Shown piece after piece: positions 15,660-24,220 of a stretch of 38,891 nt of DNA (position 1 is its first letter; every line of letters begins with the position of its first letter). Source of the stretch: Bacteroidales bacterium UBA3543. Its GTDB lineage: Bacteria > Bacteroidota > Bacteroidia > Bacteroidales > UBA932. The notes under the pieces were generated by a model. The model did no database searches, had not been told where the DNA came from, and saw only the letters and a list, made by a program, of their open reading frames with translations. Made by a program: the position numbers and the translations under genes. The stretch is taken from contig DFOK01000085.1 in assembly GCA_002376715.1 (NCBI GenBank), positions 1 to 38,891 of the forward strand, in the 5' to 3' direction.

Positions 15660-17333
15660 TTATCTGCCGATTTCGGCCTTTTTAGCCTTAATTTTCTCCT
15701 CGATGCCAAGTGTGTCGTCGAGTGCTTTGGCTTGATTCCAGTAAACAAAGGCGAGGTCATATTCTTTGAGTGCAAAGAGTACATCACCATAATGGTCCAT
15801 AATCACCGCATTCTCTTTACCTCCATAGAGCATTGCATGTTTGAATATTGCCTTTGCTTCGATGTTCTGTCCGAGCAGGTGCAGAATCCAGGCGTAGGTA
15901 TCTAGATAGGTGGGGTTGTCCGGCTCCTGTTTGATGGTAATTTCGCTCATCGTCTTCGCTTTTTTGAGGTTTTTGCCCTCCAGAGCGAGATAGTATGCGT
16001 AATTGTTGAGGGTTGGCGCATAATTCGGATTGGTCTTTAGCACTTTTTTGTAGTGTCTGTAGGCATTTTTGCTATCTCCCTTTTGGTGATAAAGATCGCC
16101 CAACATGGAGTTGGAGAAGACGATTATTGCACTGTCTTTTGGTGCAGATGCTGCTATGAGTTTGAAATCCCTGATGGCCGAGTCGTAATCCTCCTTCAGG
16201 CTGTAGGCAAAGCCACGTAGCTGGACTATGTCAAAATTATAGCCGAAACGCTCAATGACTTCATCACAGGCAGGTATCAGTGCGTCCCACATTTTCTGAT
16301 AATAGAGCATCATCAGGTACTGTATGGCGGCCTCCGGATTGTCAGAATGATTTTCGTAATTCTGCCTCATCAGCTCTATTGCATAGTGGGGTTTATCCAT
16401 TCTGTAGAAAAACACTCCTGCCATTGTAGTGATGCCCTCATCTTTCGGATGTGTGGTATATGCATCGAGCACCATTTGCTCCGTCTCCTCCGGAAATGCC
16501 ATGACAAATTGTGATGATTCGGTCAGCTTGTTGAGGTATTCGGATTTTAGGAGGGGAGATATGGCAGGATCTTTCATGAATATGCTCATATCCGCAAAAT
16601 ACCGTTCATACTGCCTGAGTGCCTGATAAACATGTGCGCGACCATAATATGCAGGGGAATAGTCCTGGTCTATATCAATTGCCTGGTTGTAATAGAAGAG
16701 CGAAAGAGAGTCGTTGTAAAGCGAAGCGTAACGGTCACCGAGCATTGTGGCCATTCTCGGACTCTGGCAATCCTGGTAATAACTCTCAAGATAGTCGTAT
16801 AGTTGTTTGTCAGTGTAAGTGCCCTGTTTGCTCATCAGGTCCATTCTTGTCAGACCTATCATCTCGTTTTTGCCAATTTTGCCCTCTATTTTATCGAGTG
16901 TGGCAAGAGCCTTTGTGAGATCGTTTTGGTTGAGATATGCATTGATTGCCGTAAAATAGAGCTCGCTCTTTCTGGGAAAAGCCTCAATAAGTTCTTCAAG
17001 CAATAGGGTGGTCAGTTCAATTCTATCCGTCTCAGCGTAGAAGAGAGCCAGGGAATATTTGTACCAATAGTTATTCGGGTCAATGGCGAGAGCCTTCTTG
17101 AATTCATCTTCAGCTTTGGCGTGACTATTCTCGTTTGCCGAATATATCATCGCCAGATAGAAGTGGGCGGCATCATTATCGGGGTTTGCCTTTATCTCTT
17201 TGATGAATAGGGAATGAGCCTCGGGTATTTCCCCCATCTGATAGGCTTGTAATGCATCAAGATAGGTATGTGACTGTGCTGTGCACAGCAGCGGAGCGAC
17301 TATTATCGCAAATATCAACAGAAATTTTCTCAT
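15660..17333 (-). CDS. Secreted tetratricopeptide repeat protein
   Basis: 557 residues with a signal peptide (MRKFLLIFAIIVAPLLCTAQS; the cysteine at 17 could also suggest a lipoprotein, though the lipobox is poor). Nearly all of the mature part is TPR helices: DNDAAHFYLAMIYSANENS, AEDEFKKALAIDPNNYWYKYSLALFYAE, NAYRHYKKVLKTNPNYAPTLNNYAYYLA, and DHYGDVLFALKEYDLAFVYWNQA. Proteins of this layout are widespread in Bacteroidales and often precede an EnvC-like gene, as here with a 2-nt gap. A periplasmic scaffold role in cell-envelope assembly is inferred from context. ATG at 17333 precedes the signal peptide directly. No specific function is recognised. Confidence 0.85.
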   Translation of the reverse strand: MRKFLLIFAIIVAPLLCTAQSHTYLDALQAYQMGEIPEAHSLFIKEIKANPDNDAAHFYLAMIYSANENSHAKAEDEFKKALAIDPNNYWYKYSLALFYAETDRIELTTLLLEELIEAFPRKSELYFTAINAYLNQNDLTKALATLDKIEGKIGKNEMIGLTRMDLMSKQGTYTDKQLYDYLESYYQDCQSPRMATMLGDRYASLYNDSLSLFYYNQAIDIDQDYSPAYYGRAHVYQALRQYERYFADMSIFMKDPAISPLLKSEYLNKLTESSQFVMAFPEETEQMVLDAYTTHPKDEGITTMAGVFFYRMDKPHYAIELMRQNYENHSDNPEAAIQYLMMLYYQKMWDALIPACDEVIERFGYNFDIVQLRGFAYSLKEDYDSAIRDFKLIAASAPKDSAIIVFSNSMLGDLYHQKGDSKNAYRHYKKVLKTNPNYAPTLNNYAYYLALEGKNLKKAKTMSEITIKQEPDNPTYLDTYAWILHLLGQNIEAKAIFKHAMLYGGKENAVIMDHYGDVLFALKEYDLAFVYWNQAKALDDTLGIEEKIKAKKAEIGR

Positions 17334-17351
17334 CTTTCTCTACAATTCTTT

Positions 17352-17376
17352 ATATTGTACGCAATATGCAAAATTA
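17352..17376 (-). promoter_or_regulatory. Promoter and palindrome upstream of the TPR-EnvC operon
   Basis: On the minus strand, 17376-17369 reads TAATTTTG, a perfect -7. Immediately downstream, covering the likely start site, is the palindrome ATATTG-TACG-CAATAT (17352-17367), a possible operator. No good TTG at standard spacing was seen. Confidence 0.45.
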
Positions 17377-17413
17377 AGTATAAATGTTCAAACAAAAATC
17401 ACTCCAAAAATAT

Positions 17414-17447
17414 TTTGCACCCGATGCAACATTTTGTGCTATTTTTG
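17414..17447 (+). promoter_or_regulatory. Promoter of the sigma factor gene
   Basis: TATTTTTG at 17440-17447 with a TTTG at 17414-17417 (22-nt spacer). The -7 is only 10 nt from the ATG at 17458, giving a very short leader, or about 17 nt if the second ATG at 17470 is used. Confidence 0.55.
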
Positions 17448-17457
17448 CATCTATATA

Positions 17458-18027
17458 ATGAAACAGTCAATGAAAAAGCAGTCGGCTTTAACTGATACTG
17501 ATTTAAATGATCTCATCCGGAGGTGTTTGAAAAGAGATGTCGTGGCTCAGAAGCGCTTGTACGACATTTATGCGCCAAAGATGCTGGCTTTGTGTATCAG
17601 ATATATGGGCGATCGCGAAGCGGGGATGGATGTCTTGCAGGACGGATTTGTGACAGTTTTCATGAAACTCCGTACCTACAAGGGTGAAGGCTCTTTTGAA
17701 GGTTGGATGAGGAAAATCTTTGTCAATGAAGCATTGATGGTACTTCGCAAAAACGACGCCCTTCGTTATGCAGACAAGATTGACAACATTCCTGCGGCAT
17801 TTATGATGCAAAGCAATGACGATGCCGTTTCCAGGATGGGAGTAAAAGAGCTCACCGCACTCATTGAAAGTATGCCTCCGGGCTACCGTGCGGTCTTCAA
17901 CCTTACCATTGACGGGTTTCAACACGATGAGATCGCCCGGATGCTGGGCATATCTTCAGCATCGTCCAGGTCGCAACTCTCGAGAGCCAGGGAATGGCTG
18001 AAGAAAAGAATTGAAGAATTATATTGA
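17458..18027 (+). CDS. ECF-like RNA polymerase sigma-70 factor
   Basis: 189 residues from ATG at 17458 (MKQSMKKQSALT); a second ATG four codons later is possible. Sigma region 2 is at about 15-85 (KRLYDIYAPKMLALCIRYM, AGMDVLQDGFVTVFMKLRTYKGEGSFEGWMRKIFVNEAL in continuous sense), a short linker follows, and region 4 is at about 125-185 (LIESMPPGYRAVFNLTIDGFQHDEIARMLGIS... HTH). No regions 1.1 or 3, so group IV. The next gene starts directly after its stop and has an N-terminal part plausible as anti-sigma domain, suggesting the usual paired control. Confidence 0.93.
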   Translation: MKQSMKKQSALTDTDLNDLIRRCLKRDVVAQKRLYDIYAPKMLALCIRYMGDREAGMDVLQDGFVTVFMKLRTYKGEGSFEGWMRKIFVNEALMVLRKNDALRYADKIDNIPAAFMMQSNDDAVSRMGVKELTALIESMPPGYRAVFNLTIDGFQHDEIARMLGISSASSRSQLSRAREWLKKRIEELY

Positions 18028-19242
18028 ATGAACGAAAAAGATCTATACAAACTCTTGCAGGAAAAGCTTGATTCCAGCGTTGAGATGCCTGATGCATCTC
18101 TTTGGGATGGTATCCGCAGCAAGATGGCACGCCGTCACAGAATGATGGTGGTGCGTCGTGTTTCGTTCATTTCGGTTGCAGCCGCAGCAGTACTTGCAGC
18201 CGGATTGTTTATATTTAGGGGAGATGAGATTTCCACATTACCTTCTGTTCCATCAATCATGGCGGAGAGTATTCTTCCTAAAACGGAGACTCCGGTTGAT
18301 CAGGAGGTCATGCCCATGGCAGAACAAATTGCCGGTCTTACCTCTTCAGGTGTAACGGCTCAGCAGGCAAAGCCCGTTTCTCGTCCTGTAACACTTACTT
18401 TAGATAAACTTACAGAGAGTCCGTCAACCACAGCCGATAAGGTTGTTGAGGAGAAAGTCGTTGCCGATATGGTTGTATCAGGCGATGATGTAGCAGAAGA
18501 GCAGGTAGTTGTACAAGAGGATAGGCCTGCTACGGATCCTGTACTCCAAGAATGGGACGAAAAGGATCTTGAAGGGATTCTCGGTACAGAAAAGCCCACA
18601 CGCCGTAACTTCAAAAAGAACACATCATTACTCGCTATATCTTCCAATATATCACAAGTTGCATCAAAGGATGGCTTAATAGCTGATCTTGGGCCGAAAT
18701 ATGCCCCGTCGGAATTAGGCACCGCTTTTGAGTCCCGTAGCATTATCCCCTTTGATGATGAGCCGCAGTTTGACATACCGCTGTCGTTCAGTCTCCAGTT
18801 CAAACAAGCCATAGTGCCGAGATTATATATAGGTACAGGTCTTGTCTATACCTATCTTCATACGCAGTACAGCGCCATGATAGATTTGGAGAGACACCCC
18901 AATGTCTCCAGCCAGCTTCATTACCTCGGCATTCCGCTTCATCTTTCTTATAATTTTGTTGACCGTCCAAAGTTTGACGCATTTGTATCAGCGGGCGGTA
19001 TGGTCGATAAATGTATAATGAGGCGTTATGTCTATGGTAGTACGGACAGACGTGAAAAAGTTGATGGTGTACAGTGGTCGGTAAACTTGGGTTTGGGGGT
19101 GGAATATTGGTTTGTACAACATGTAGGTATTGCCTTCAAACCTTCGGTAGCCTATTATTTCGACAATGACCAGCCACTCAGCATTCGTACAAACCAGCCG
19201 ATTCAGTTTAATCTCGAATTGGGCTTGAGATTTAGGATGTAG
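18028..19242 (+). CDS. Putative anti-sigma/outer-membrane beta-barrel hybrid protein
   Basis: 404 residues. Residues 1-40 are charged and cytoplasm-like (MNEKDLYKLLQEKLDSSVEMPDASLWDGI), with the spacing seen in N-termini of Bacteroidota anti-sigma proteins. One hydrophobic helix is at about 45-63 (VSFISVAAAAVLAAGLFIF). A low-complexity Val/Glu/Thr-rich linker spans about 75-200. Residues about 250-404 look like a PorT/OMP_b-brl beta-barrel (LYIGTGLVYTYLHTQ, YLGIPLHLSYNF, VNLGLGVEYWF, IAFKPSVAYYF, and terminal ELGLRFRM ending in a hydrophobic-aromatic-type strand). ATG directly follows the sigma stop, so co-translated. Likely the sigma factor's envelope partner; inferred, not shown. A strong terminator follows. 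Confidence 0.75.
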   Translation: MNEKDLYKLLQEKLDSSVEMPDASLWDGIRSKMARRHRMMVVRRVSFISVAAAAVLAAGLFIFRGDEISTLPSVPSIMAESILPKTETPVDQEVMPMAEQIAGLTSSGVTAQQAKPVSRPVTLTLDKLTESPSTTADKVVEEKVVADMVVSGDDVAEEQVVVQEDRPATDPVLQEWDEKDLEGILGTEKPTRRNFKKNTSLLAISSNISQVASKDGLIADLGPKYAPSELGTAFESRSIIPFDDEPQFDIPLSFSLQFKQAIVPRLYIGTGLVYTYLHTQYSAMIDLERHPNVSSQLHYLGIPLHLSYNFVDRPKFDAFVSAGGMVDKCIMRRYVYGSTDRREKVDGVQWSVNLGLGVEYWFVQHVGIAFKPSVAYYFDNDQPLSIRTNQPIQFNLELGLRFRM

Positions 19243-19259
19243 CGTAATATTCCATACAT

Positions 19260-19299
19260 AAAATAGAAAAACAACCCTTTTGGGCTGTTTTTCTATTTT
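19260..19299 (+). terminator. Rho-independent terminator after the sigma operon
   Basis: An 18-bp stem with a single A-C mismatch: AAAATAGAAAAACAACCC (19260-19277) with GGGCTGTTTTTCTATTTT (19282-19299) around a TTTT loop. It lies 17 nt past the stop codon. Confidence 0.9.
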
Positions 19300-19450
19300 A
19301 TGAGTTCTGAGTTCCGAGTTCTGAGTAAGTTGTTAGTTGTCAGCTTCTGGTTTCGAGTGCGTGTTGCGAGTTTCGTGGTACTCGGTGTGGCTCAATACTC
19401 CATATCACACATTGAAAACAGAGAACCAAATACCTCGCACCCCGCAACAC
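19300..19450 (+). repeat. Degenerate GAGTT-rich intergenic repeat patch (second copy)
   Basis: TGAGTTCTGAGTTCCGAG at the left edge, then TTCTGAGTAAGTTG, TTTCGAGTGCGTG and GTGGTACTCGGTGTGG. These strings parallel AGGAGTAAGTTG, TTTCGAGTC and GTGGTACGGGGTGTAG in the patch at 2905. It fills the gap between the sigma-operon terminator and the 3' end of the NamZ-like gene. A frame through it has no recognisable protein content. Confidence 0.7.
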
Positions 19451-19454
19451 AACT

Positions 19455-20669
19455 TTATTCTTCATACAGTAGATATGGTCGTCTTTGTTCTTTGAATGAG
19501 GCGACATCTTCGGCCCACATTGCTTTAATTTCTTCGGCAGAAGCTCCGGACATTATCATTTTTCTGACGTAGTCTTGGCCTATGAGCAGTTCAAAGAATG
19601 AACGGAAGAAATGGGAGTCGAGGTTGAGGTTGCGGTATGCATCGATAACATATTCGAGATTGATGCCTGCGGCATTGATCTGCTCTATAGGTGGCTCAGT
19701 ACGAAGGTCCACTCCGAAGCATTCTCTGTCAAGCTGGGGGGGATTTTTTGCTCCATCCACGCTGCGCGGTGTAAATGAATATTTGTATCCCTTCATATTG
19801 GGGTGGCCATACATCTGGAATGCCTTGTCAGTACCGCGTCCGAGACTTACGGGAGTAGCTTCAAAATAACACATTGAAGGATAGAGATATATCGAACGCA
19901 TATCGGGAAGATTGGGCGAAGGCTTAACCGGAAGAGTATAGCGTGATTGGTGTGTGTAATTGGTGCATTTTATAACGGTAATATCGCACTGGATGCCGTC
20001 AGGTAGCCATTTTTCACCGTTTATCATCATACCCAATTCGCCAAAAGTCATACCGTGTGCTACAGGTATGGGCAGATAGCCTACCGTAGATTTATATTTC
20101 ATGTCGAGAATGGGACCGTCAACATAGAATCCAATCGGATTGGGGCGGTCCATTATGATCATTTTCTTGCAATTTTTGGCGCAGACCTCCATTGTTTTGG
20201 TCATGGTGGTGATGTAGGTATAGAAACGACAGCCCACATCCTGAAGGTCAAAGACCATTATGTCAATTTCATCCATTGTCTCTTGTGTGGGATAGCCCCC
20301 TTTGCCGTCATAGAGCGAACGGATGGGTATTCCGGTCTTTTCGTCAACGGAGCTGCTCACCAGTTCTCCGGCATCGGCATTGCCTCTGAAACCGTGTTCG
20401 GGCGAGAGAATGAAGACTACATTTATTTCACGAGAAAGGAGGGTGTCGAGCAGGTGAGTGCCGTTGGAAAGGATGCCAGTCTGGTTGGAAAGCAGACCTA
20501 CCTTCTTGCCTTCAAGCAAAGGCAAATATTCGTCAAGCGATTCGGCACCTACCAGGATTTGCTCCTGAAGCACATTCGTGGAAGTTTCATCATTCTGACT
20601 TTTTGGGGAGCATTGGCAAAATGAAACTGCAAGCATAATTGCTGCAATGGAGAATATGATTTTTCTCAT
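19455..20669 (-). CDS. namZ: NamZ-like exo-beta-N-acetylmuramidase (DUF1343, GH171)
   Basis: 404 residues from ATG at 20669 (MRKIIFSIAAIMLAVSFCQC), chosen because a signal peptide starts there; the frame extends upstream without matching content. Cysteines at the end of the hydrophobic stretch suggest a lipoprotein, but the lipobox is imperfect. The body is DUF1343: GKKVGLLSNQTGIL, FILSPEHGFRGNADAGE, IPIRSLYDG, DIMVFDLQDVGCRFYTYITTM, MIIMDRPNPIG, PVAHGMTFGELG, and PNLPDMRSIYLYPSMCYFEATPVSLGRGTD. Family members release terminal MurNAc from peptidoglycan fragments, characterised in Bacillus NamZ and Tannerella. A periplasmic or surface cell-wall salvage role follows. It is 19 nt downstream of tsaE. 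Confidence 0.9.
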   Translation of the reverse strand: MRKIIFSIAAIMLAVSFCQCSPKSQNDETSTNVLQEQILVGAESLDEYLPLLEGKKVGLLSNQTGILSNGTHLLDTLLSREINVVFILSPEHGFRGNADAGELVSSSVDEKTGIPIRSLYDGKGGYPTQETMDEIDIMVFDLQDVGCRFYTYITTMTKTMEVCAKNCKKMIIMDRPNPIGFYVDGPILDMKYKSTVGYLPIPVAHGMTFGELGMMINGEKWLPDGIQCDITVIKCTNYTHQSRYTLPVKPSPNLPDMRSIYLYPSMCYFEATPVSLGRGTDKAFQMYGHPNMKGYKYSFTPRSVDGAKNPPQLDRECFGVDLRTEPPIEQINAAGINLEYVIDAYRNLNLDSHFFRSFFELLIGQDYVRKMIMSGASAEEIKAMWAEDVASFKEQRRPYLLYEE

Positions 20670-20688
20670 AATTAATGGTATTAGAATT

Positions 20689-21102
20689 TTAGAATAATAG
20701 TCTTCTGGTATCGGCGTCATCCACAAGAATGTTGACCTTCAGAGTTTCCTCCGGCAGCAGTTCCTCTATCATCTCCGGCCACTCTATGAAGCAGTATTCA
20801 CTCGAATCAAAATATTCATAAAGGCCTATGTCCATCGCTTCGGAGAGGCGATTGATGCGGTAAAAGTCGAAATGATAGAATCGCTTTCCTTTCGAATCGG
20901 CATATTCATTGACAATGGTGAAAGTAGGACTGTTGACTATGTCCCGCACCCCCAATTGACGGCATAATGCGGTGATAAATGTAGTCTTCCCGGCTCCCAT
21001 TTGTCCGTAGAATGCGATTATCCTGCTTTCACCCGCCTTTTCGAGAAAAACGCGTGCAGCTCTCTGAAGGTCGCCGGTACCGTTGATGATAATCTCAATC
21101 AT
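20689..21102 (-). CDS. tsaE: tRNA t6A37 biosynthesis ATPase TsaE
   Basis: 137 residues from ATG at 21102 (MIEIIINGTGDLQ), the family start; the longer upstream frame is antisense to or overlapping comM. Walker A is GQMGAGKTT, followed by SPTFTIVNEY, YHFDFYRI, and the family FIEWPEMIEELLPEE stretch. TsaE hydrolyses ATP to reset the TsaBD(C) complex that makes N6-threonylcarbamoyladenosine in ANN-decoding tRNAs. It overlaps the end of comM by 8 nt (21095-21102), so translation is probably coupled. A TrmO-like protein, which modifies the same nucleotide, is encoded at 27670-28149. Confidence 0.95.
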   Translation of the reverse strand: MIEIIINGTGDLQRAARVFLEKAGESRIIAFYGQMGAGKTTFITALCRQLGVRDIVNSPTFTIVNEYADSKGKRFYHFDFYRINRLSEAMDIGLYEYFDSSEYCFIEWPEMIEELLPEETLKVNILVDDADTRRLLF

Positions 21103-22624
21103 AAAAATTGCCTCTGTCCAGATTGCGAAATTGTATGGCTTCGCTGATATGCTGCAAAGATATAAAAATATCGCCATCAATATCTGCAATGGTACGGGAC
21201 AATTTGAGGATACGGCTATAGGAACGGGCCGACAGATTGAGCCGGTGAATGACATCCCTAAGGAAGCGTTTCTGCTCTTTGCTGACCTTGCAATAGGTGT
21301 TGAGTTGCCTCACATTCATCTGGGAATTGGTGAATATCCCTTCTCCCCTGAAACGTTCATATTGAATCTGTCGGGCCGCCAATACTCTCTTAGTAATGGC
21401 TTCGCTTGACTCTTCTTCACCATCGGCGATCAGGTCGTCGCCGCTCACTGCTTTGACAAAAATGTGCATGTCCAGGCGATCCAACATAGGTCCCGAAATG
21501 CGGGACATATAGCGTATTACGGCCGATTGTGTGCAGGTGCACTTATGGGAATCGTCTCCATAGTAGCCGCAGGGACAGGGATTCATCGAGGCAATCAGCA
21601 TGAAGGATGCGGGATATTCTACTTTGTAGCGTGCTCTGGAAATGGTTACTTTTCCATCTTCCAAGGGTTGGCGCAGTGCATCCAGTATGACTTTGCTGAA
21701 TTGGGCCATTTCGTCGAGGTACAATATGCCGTTGTGGGCCAAAGAAACCTCTCCGGGAGAGGCATTTTGTCCGCCTCCTATCAACGATACAAGACTAGCG
21801 CTATGGTGTGGGCTTCTGAAAGGACGCTCCAGCATTAATCCCCTTTTGCCGGTGCGGTTGCCGGTTATAGAGTATATTTTACTGGTCTCGATAGATTCGT
21901 CTCTGCTCATTTGTGGAAGTATCGAGGGTAAACAGGAGGCCATAAAGGTCTTCCCGCTGCCCGGTGTGCCCACTAAAAGGAGATTGTGACCGCCGGCTGC
22001 AGCAATTTCAAGTCCTCGCTTAGCTAATCTTTGACCCTTTACATCCTTAAAATCCTCCGAATAGTCTGGTCGGTCGGGCTGTCGTGGGTCGCGTACTACC
22101 AGCAAATGGGAGCAATTATCATTGCGCAGTATATCCAACACCTCATTTAGCGTACTGACTCCATAGATGTCGATTCCCTCTACATCGGCAGCCTCTAAAG
22201 CCGATTCCTTTGGAAAAATGCACCCTGTGAATCCCATTTCTTTGGCGTGTTCGGCGATTGGAAGTGCGCCGGTCACATTACGGATGCTACCGTCCAGTGA
22301 AAGTTCTCCGAGCATAATATATTGGCTGCATCCGGGCAAATATGCCTGCTCCGATACCGCCAACAGCCCTATGGCTATGGCCAGATCGTAGGATGAGCCC
22401 TCTTTACGTATATCGGCGGGCGCGAGATTGAAGACCAATTTGCGTCCGGGAATCCTGTATCCGTAAGTGGAGAGGGCTGTAGTTACGCGCAGCAGACTCT
22501 CTTTGACTGCATTGTCCGGTAGCCCAACCAGATGTATGCCGATACCATTGGAAAGATCCACCTCCACTGTCACCGTAACTGCCGTTATCCCTATGCAGGT
22601 GGCACAATAAGTCTTGCACAACAT
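21095..22624 (-). CDS. comM: YifB/ComM family Mg-chelatase-like AAA ATPase
   Basis: 509 residues. N-terminal Lon-like (ChlI) domain: VEVDLSNGIGIHLVGLPDNAVKES, KLVFNLAPADIRKEGSSYDLAIA. Central AAA+ domain: Walker A VGTPGSGKT, RPFRSPHHSAS, GEVSLAHNGILYLDE (Walker B), and SFMLIASMNPCPCGYYGD with cysteines. The C-terminal Mg-chelatase domain ends RTIADIDGDIFISLQHISEAIQFR. In naturally transformable bacteria ComM is a branch-migration helicase for integrating DNA; in others the role is unclear. Full length. It heads a comM-tsaE-namZ operon with a TATTTTTG -7 a few bases before its ATG. Confidence 0.94.
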   Translation of the reverse strand: MLCKTYCATCIGITAVTVTVEVDLSNGIGIHLVGLPDNAVKESLLRVTTALSTYGYRIPGRKLVFNLAPADIRKEGSSYDLAIAIGLLAVSEQAYLPGCSQYIMLGELSLDGSIRNVTGALPIAEHAKEMGFTGCIFPKESALEAADVEGIDIYGVSTLNEVLDILRNDNCSHLLVVRDPRQPDRPDYSEDFKDVKGQRLAKRGLEIAAAGGHNLLLVGTPGSGKTFMASCLPSILPQMSRDESIETSKIYSITGNRTGKRGLMLERPFRSPHHSASLVSLIGGGQNASPGEVSLAHNGILYLDEMAQFSKVILDALRQPLEDGKVTISRARYKVEYPASFMLIASMNPCPCGYYGDDSHKCTCTQSAVIRYMSRISGPMLDRLDMHIFVKAVSGDDLIADGEEESSEAITKRVLAARQIQYERFRGEGIFTNSQMNVRQLNTYCKVSKEQKRFLRDVIHRLNLSARSYSRILKLSRTIADIDGDIFISLQHISEAIQFRNLDRGNFYD

Positions 22625-22633
22625 TTTTTATAG

Positions 22634-22675
22634 CAAAAATAGGTTGCGATACGGCTCTCTGCAACCCAGAGCCGT
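22634..22675 (-). promoter_or_regulatory. comM promoter with two overlapping inverted repeats
   Basis: Minus strand 22641-22634 is TATTTTTG (-7), about 10 nt before the comM ATG. Directly upstream, ACGGCTCT (22651-22658) pairs with AGAGCCGT (22668-22675), and GGTTGC (22642-22647) with GCAACC (22661-22666). The two stems share bases and so exclude one another. Operator or terminator-like element; function unknown. Confidence 0.45.
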
Positions 22676-22759
22676 TTATACATATTTAAATGTTAATATT
22701 TGTAGAATTTCGAAAAAGTGACATTAATCTCTACGTGAAATCAAAAGTTTTGCACACTA

Positions 22760-22790
22760 TTGCACTTGTCAGATGAAAAATCTATTTTTG
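22760..22790 (+). promoter_or_regulatory. Promoter of the aldo/keto reductase gene
   Basis: TTG 22760-22762, 20-nt spacer, TATTTTTG 22783-22790. The leader would be about 60 nt. A TTGCAC direct repeat lies across the -33 region. Confidence 0.65.
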
Positions 22791-22853
22791 TATGATGTAA
22801 TCCGCTTGTAAACGGATACAATTGTTTCAAACCATTTTCAAACATTTATACAT

Positions 22854-24167
22854 ATGGAAAAAAAGAAGAACCAGCTTTCCCGGCGCGAAGCATTGAAACT
22901 TTTCGGTACCGGTATTATTGGCATGGCTATGGCCACAACCGGCATCAGTTCCATTTCAGCTCGTGAAGTAGAGCCTAAAGAGCCAATGGTGGCCAGACGC
23001 AAACACAAAGGGACTTCCAACATGGCTCCTCTTTTGGGATTCGGGATGATGCGCTTCCCGACCCTTTCCGACAAGTCCATCGATGAAGAATTGTCACTCA
23101 AAATGATTGACTATGCCTACAAGCACGGAGTCAATTATTTTGATACAGCCTTCAATTATCATGGCGGCACCTCGGAGATATTTACCGGTAAGGCACTCAA
23201 ACGCTATCCGCGCGAGAGTTTCTATCTTGCGACCAAGATGCCCGGCTGGATGGTCACTTCCCTTGATAAGGCCAAGGAAATTTTTGCAACCCAGCTGGAA
23301 CGTTGCCAGGTGGATTATTTTGATTATTATTTGCTCCACTCCATAAGCCGCGAAGCGGACTATGTACGTGTATATGAAGAAATAGGTACCCTCGACTATC
23401 TTATTGAAGAGAAGAAAGCCGGTCGCATTCGCAATCTCGGATTCTCCTTTCATGGGTCAAATGAGTTGTTTGACAAGATGCTCGAAAAATATGATTGGGA
23501 TTTTGTGCAGATTCAGTTAAACTACCACGATTGGGATCAGATTGATGCCAAATATCTCTATAAAAGGCTTGAGGAAAAAGATATCCCCTGTATAGTAATG
23601 GAGCCCATTCGCGGTGGCATGCTTGCCAAACTCAATCCTGATGCCGAAGCGGTGCTGAAAGGGGTGCATCCCGACAAGAGTATTGCATCCTGGGCTTTGA
23701 GATATGTTGCCTCGTTGCCCGGAGTGCTCACCATACTTAGTGGTATGAGCGCGATGGAACATGTGGTGGACAATGTCAATACTCTCTCCACCGAATTTCA
23801 ACCACTTAACGATGAGGAGCGTGTGGCTCTGGACAAGGCTCTGAACATTTTCCTAAAGACACGTCCTATCAGGTGTACGGCTTGCAAGTATTGTATGCCT
23901 TGTAAATTCGGAGTGGATATTCCCGCCAATTTCATGCACTACAACAAGTGCGTGAACGAGAGCAACATCCCCGAGCGTGACAGCCAGAGTCCTGAGGAGT
24001 TTGAGCGCAGGAAAAAGATTTTCCTTGAGGGCTATTATTCTATCCCCGAGGAAGCGCGGGCCGACAAATGCAGACTCTGTGGTAAATGCGAACGCAGTTG
24101 TCCTCAGCGCCTGAAGATTGCTGACGAAATGGAGCGTATTACAAAGTTGGTTCAATCACTACAATAG
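22854..24167 (+). CDS. Tat-exported aldo/keto reductase with C-terminal iron-sulfur domain
   Basis: 437 residues. The N-terminus (KNQLSRREALKLFGTGIIGMAMATTG) has a twin-arginine motif SRREALK plus hydrophobic stretch, so folded export by Tat is likely. Residues about 55-330 are an aldo/keto reductase TIM barrel: GFGMMRFP, NYFDTAFNYHGG (catalytic Asp and Tyr region), LATKMPGW, DYYLLHS, IRNLGFSFHG, VQIQLNYHDW, and SIASWALRYVASLPGVLTILSG. The C-terminus has two cysteine clusters, CTACKYCMPCKFGVDIP and CRLCGKCERSCPQRL, suited to [4Fe-4S] clusters. An electron-transfer oxidoreductase with unknown substrate; this Bacteroidales family is common. Single-gene unit with its own promoter. Confidence 0.9.
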   Translation: MEKKKNQLSRREALKLFGTGIIGMAMATTGISSISAREVEPKEPMVARRKHKGTSNMAPLLGFGMMRFPTLSDKSIDEELSLKMIDYAYKHGVNYFDTAFNYHGGTSEIFTGKALKRYPRESFYLATKMPGWMVTSLDKAKEIFATQLERCQVDYFDYYLLHSISREADYVRVYEEIGTLDYLIEEKKAGRIRNLGFSFHGSNELFDKMLEKYDWDFVQIQLNYHDWDQIDAKYLYKRLEEKDIPCIVMEPIRGGMLAKLNPDAEAVLKGVHPDKSIASWALRYVASLPGVLTILSGMSAMEHVVDNVNTLSTEFQPLNDEERVALDKALNIFLKTRPIRCTACKYCMPCKFGVDIPANFMHYNKCVNESNIPERDSQSPEEFERRKKIFLEGYYSIPEEARADKCRLCGKCERSCPQRLKIADEMERITKLVQSLQ

Positions 24168-24220
24168 AACATTTAGTGCGACTTGGTCATTTTTTTTCGT
24201 ACCAAGAAATAACCTTTAGA

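Noticed and set aside
17281..17457. Longer N-terminus for the sigma factor
   Set aside because: It would overlap the start of the TPR gene and its promoter, and the sigma -7 element at 17440-17447 lies inside it.
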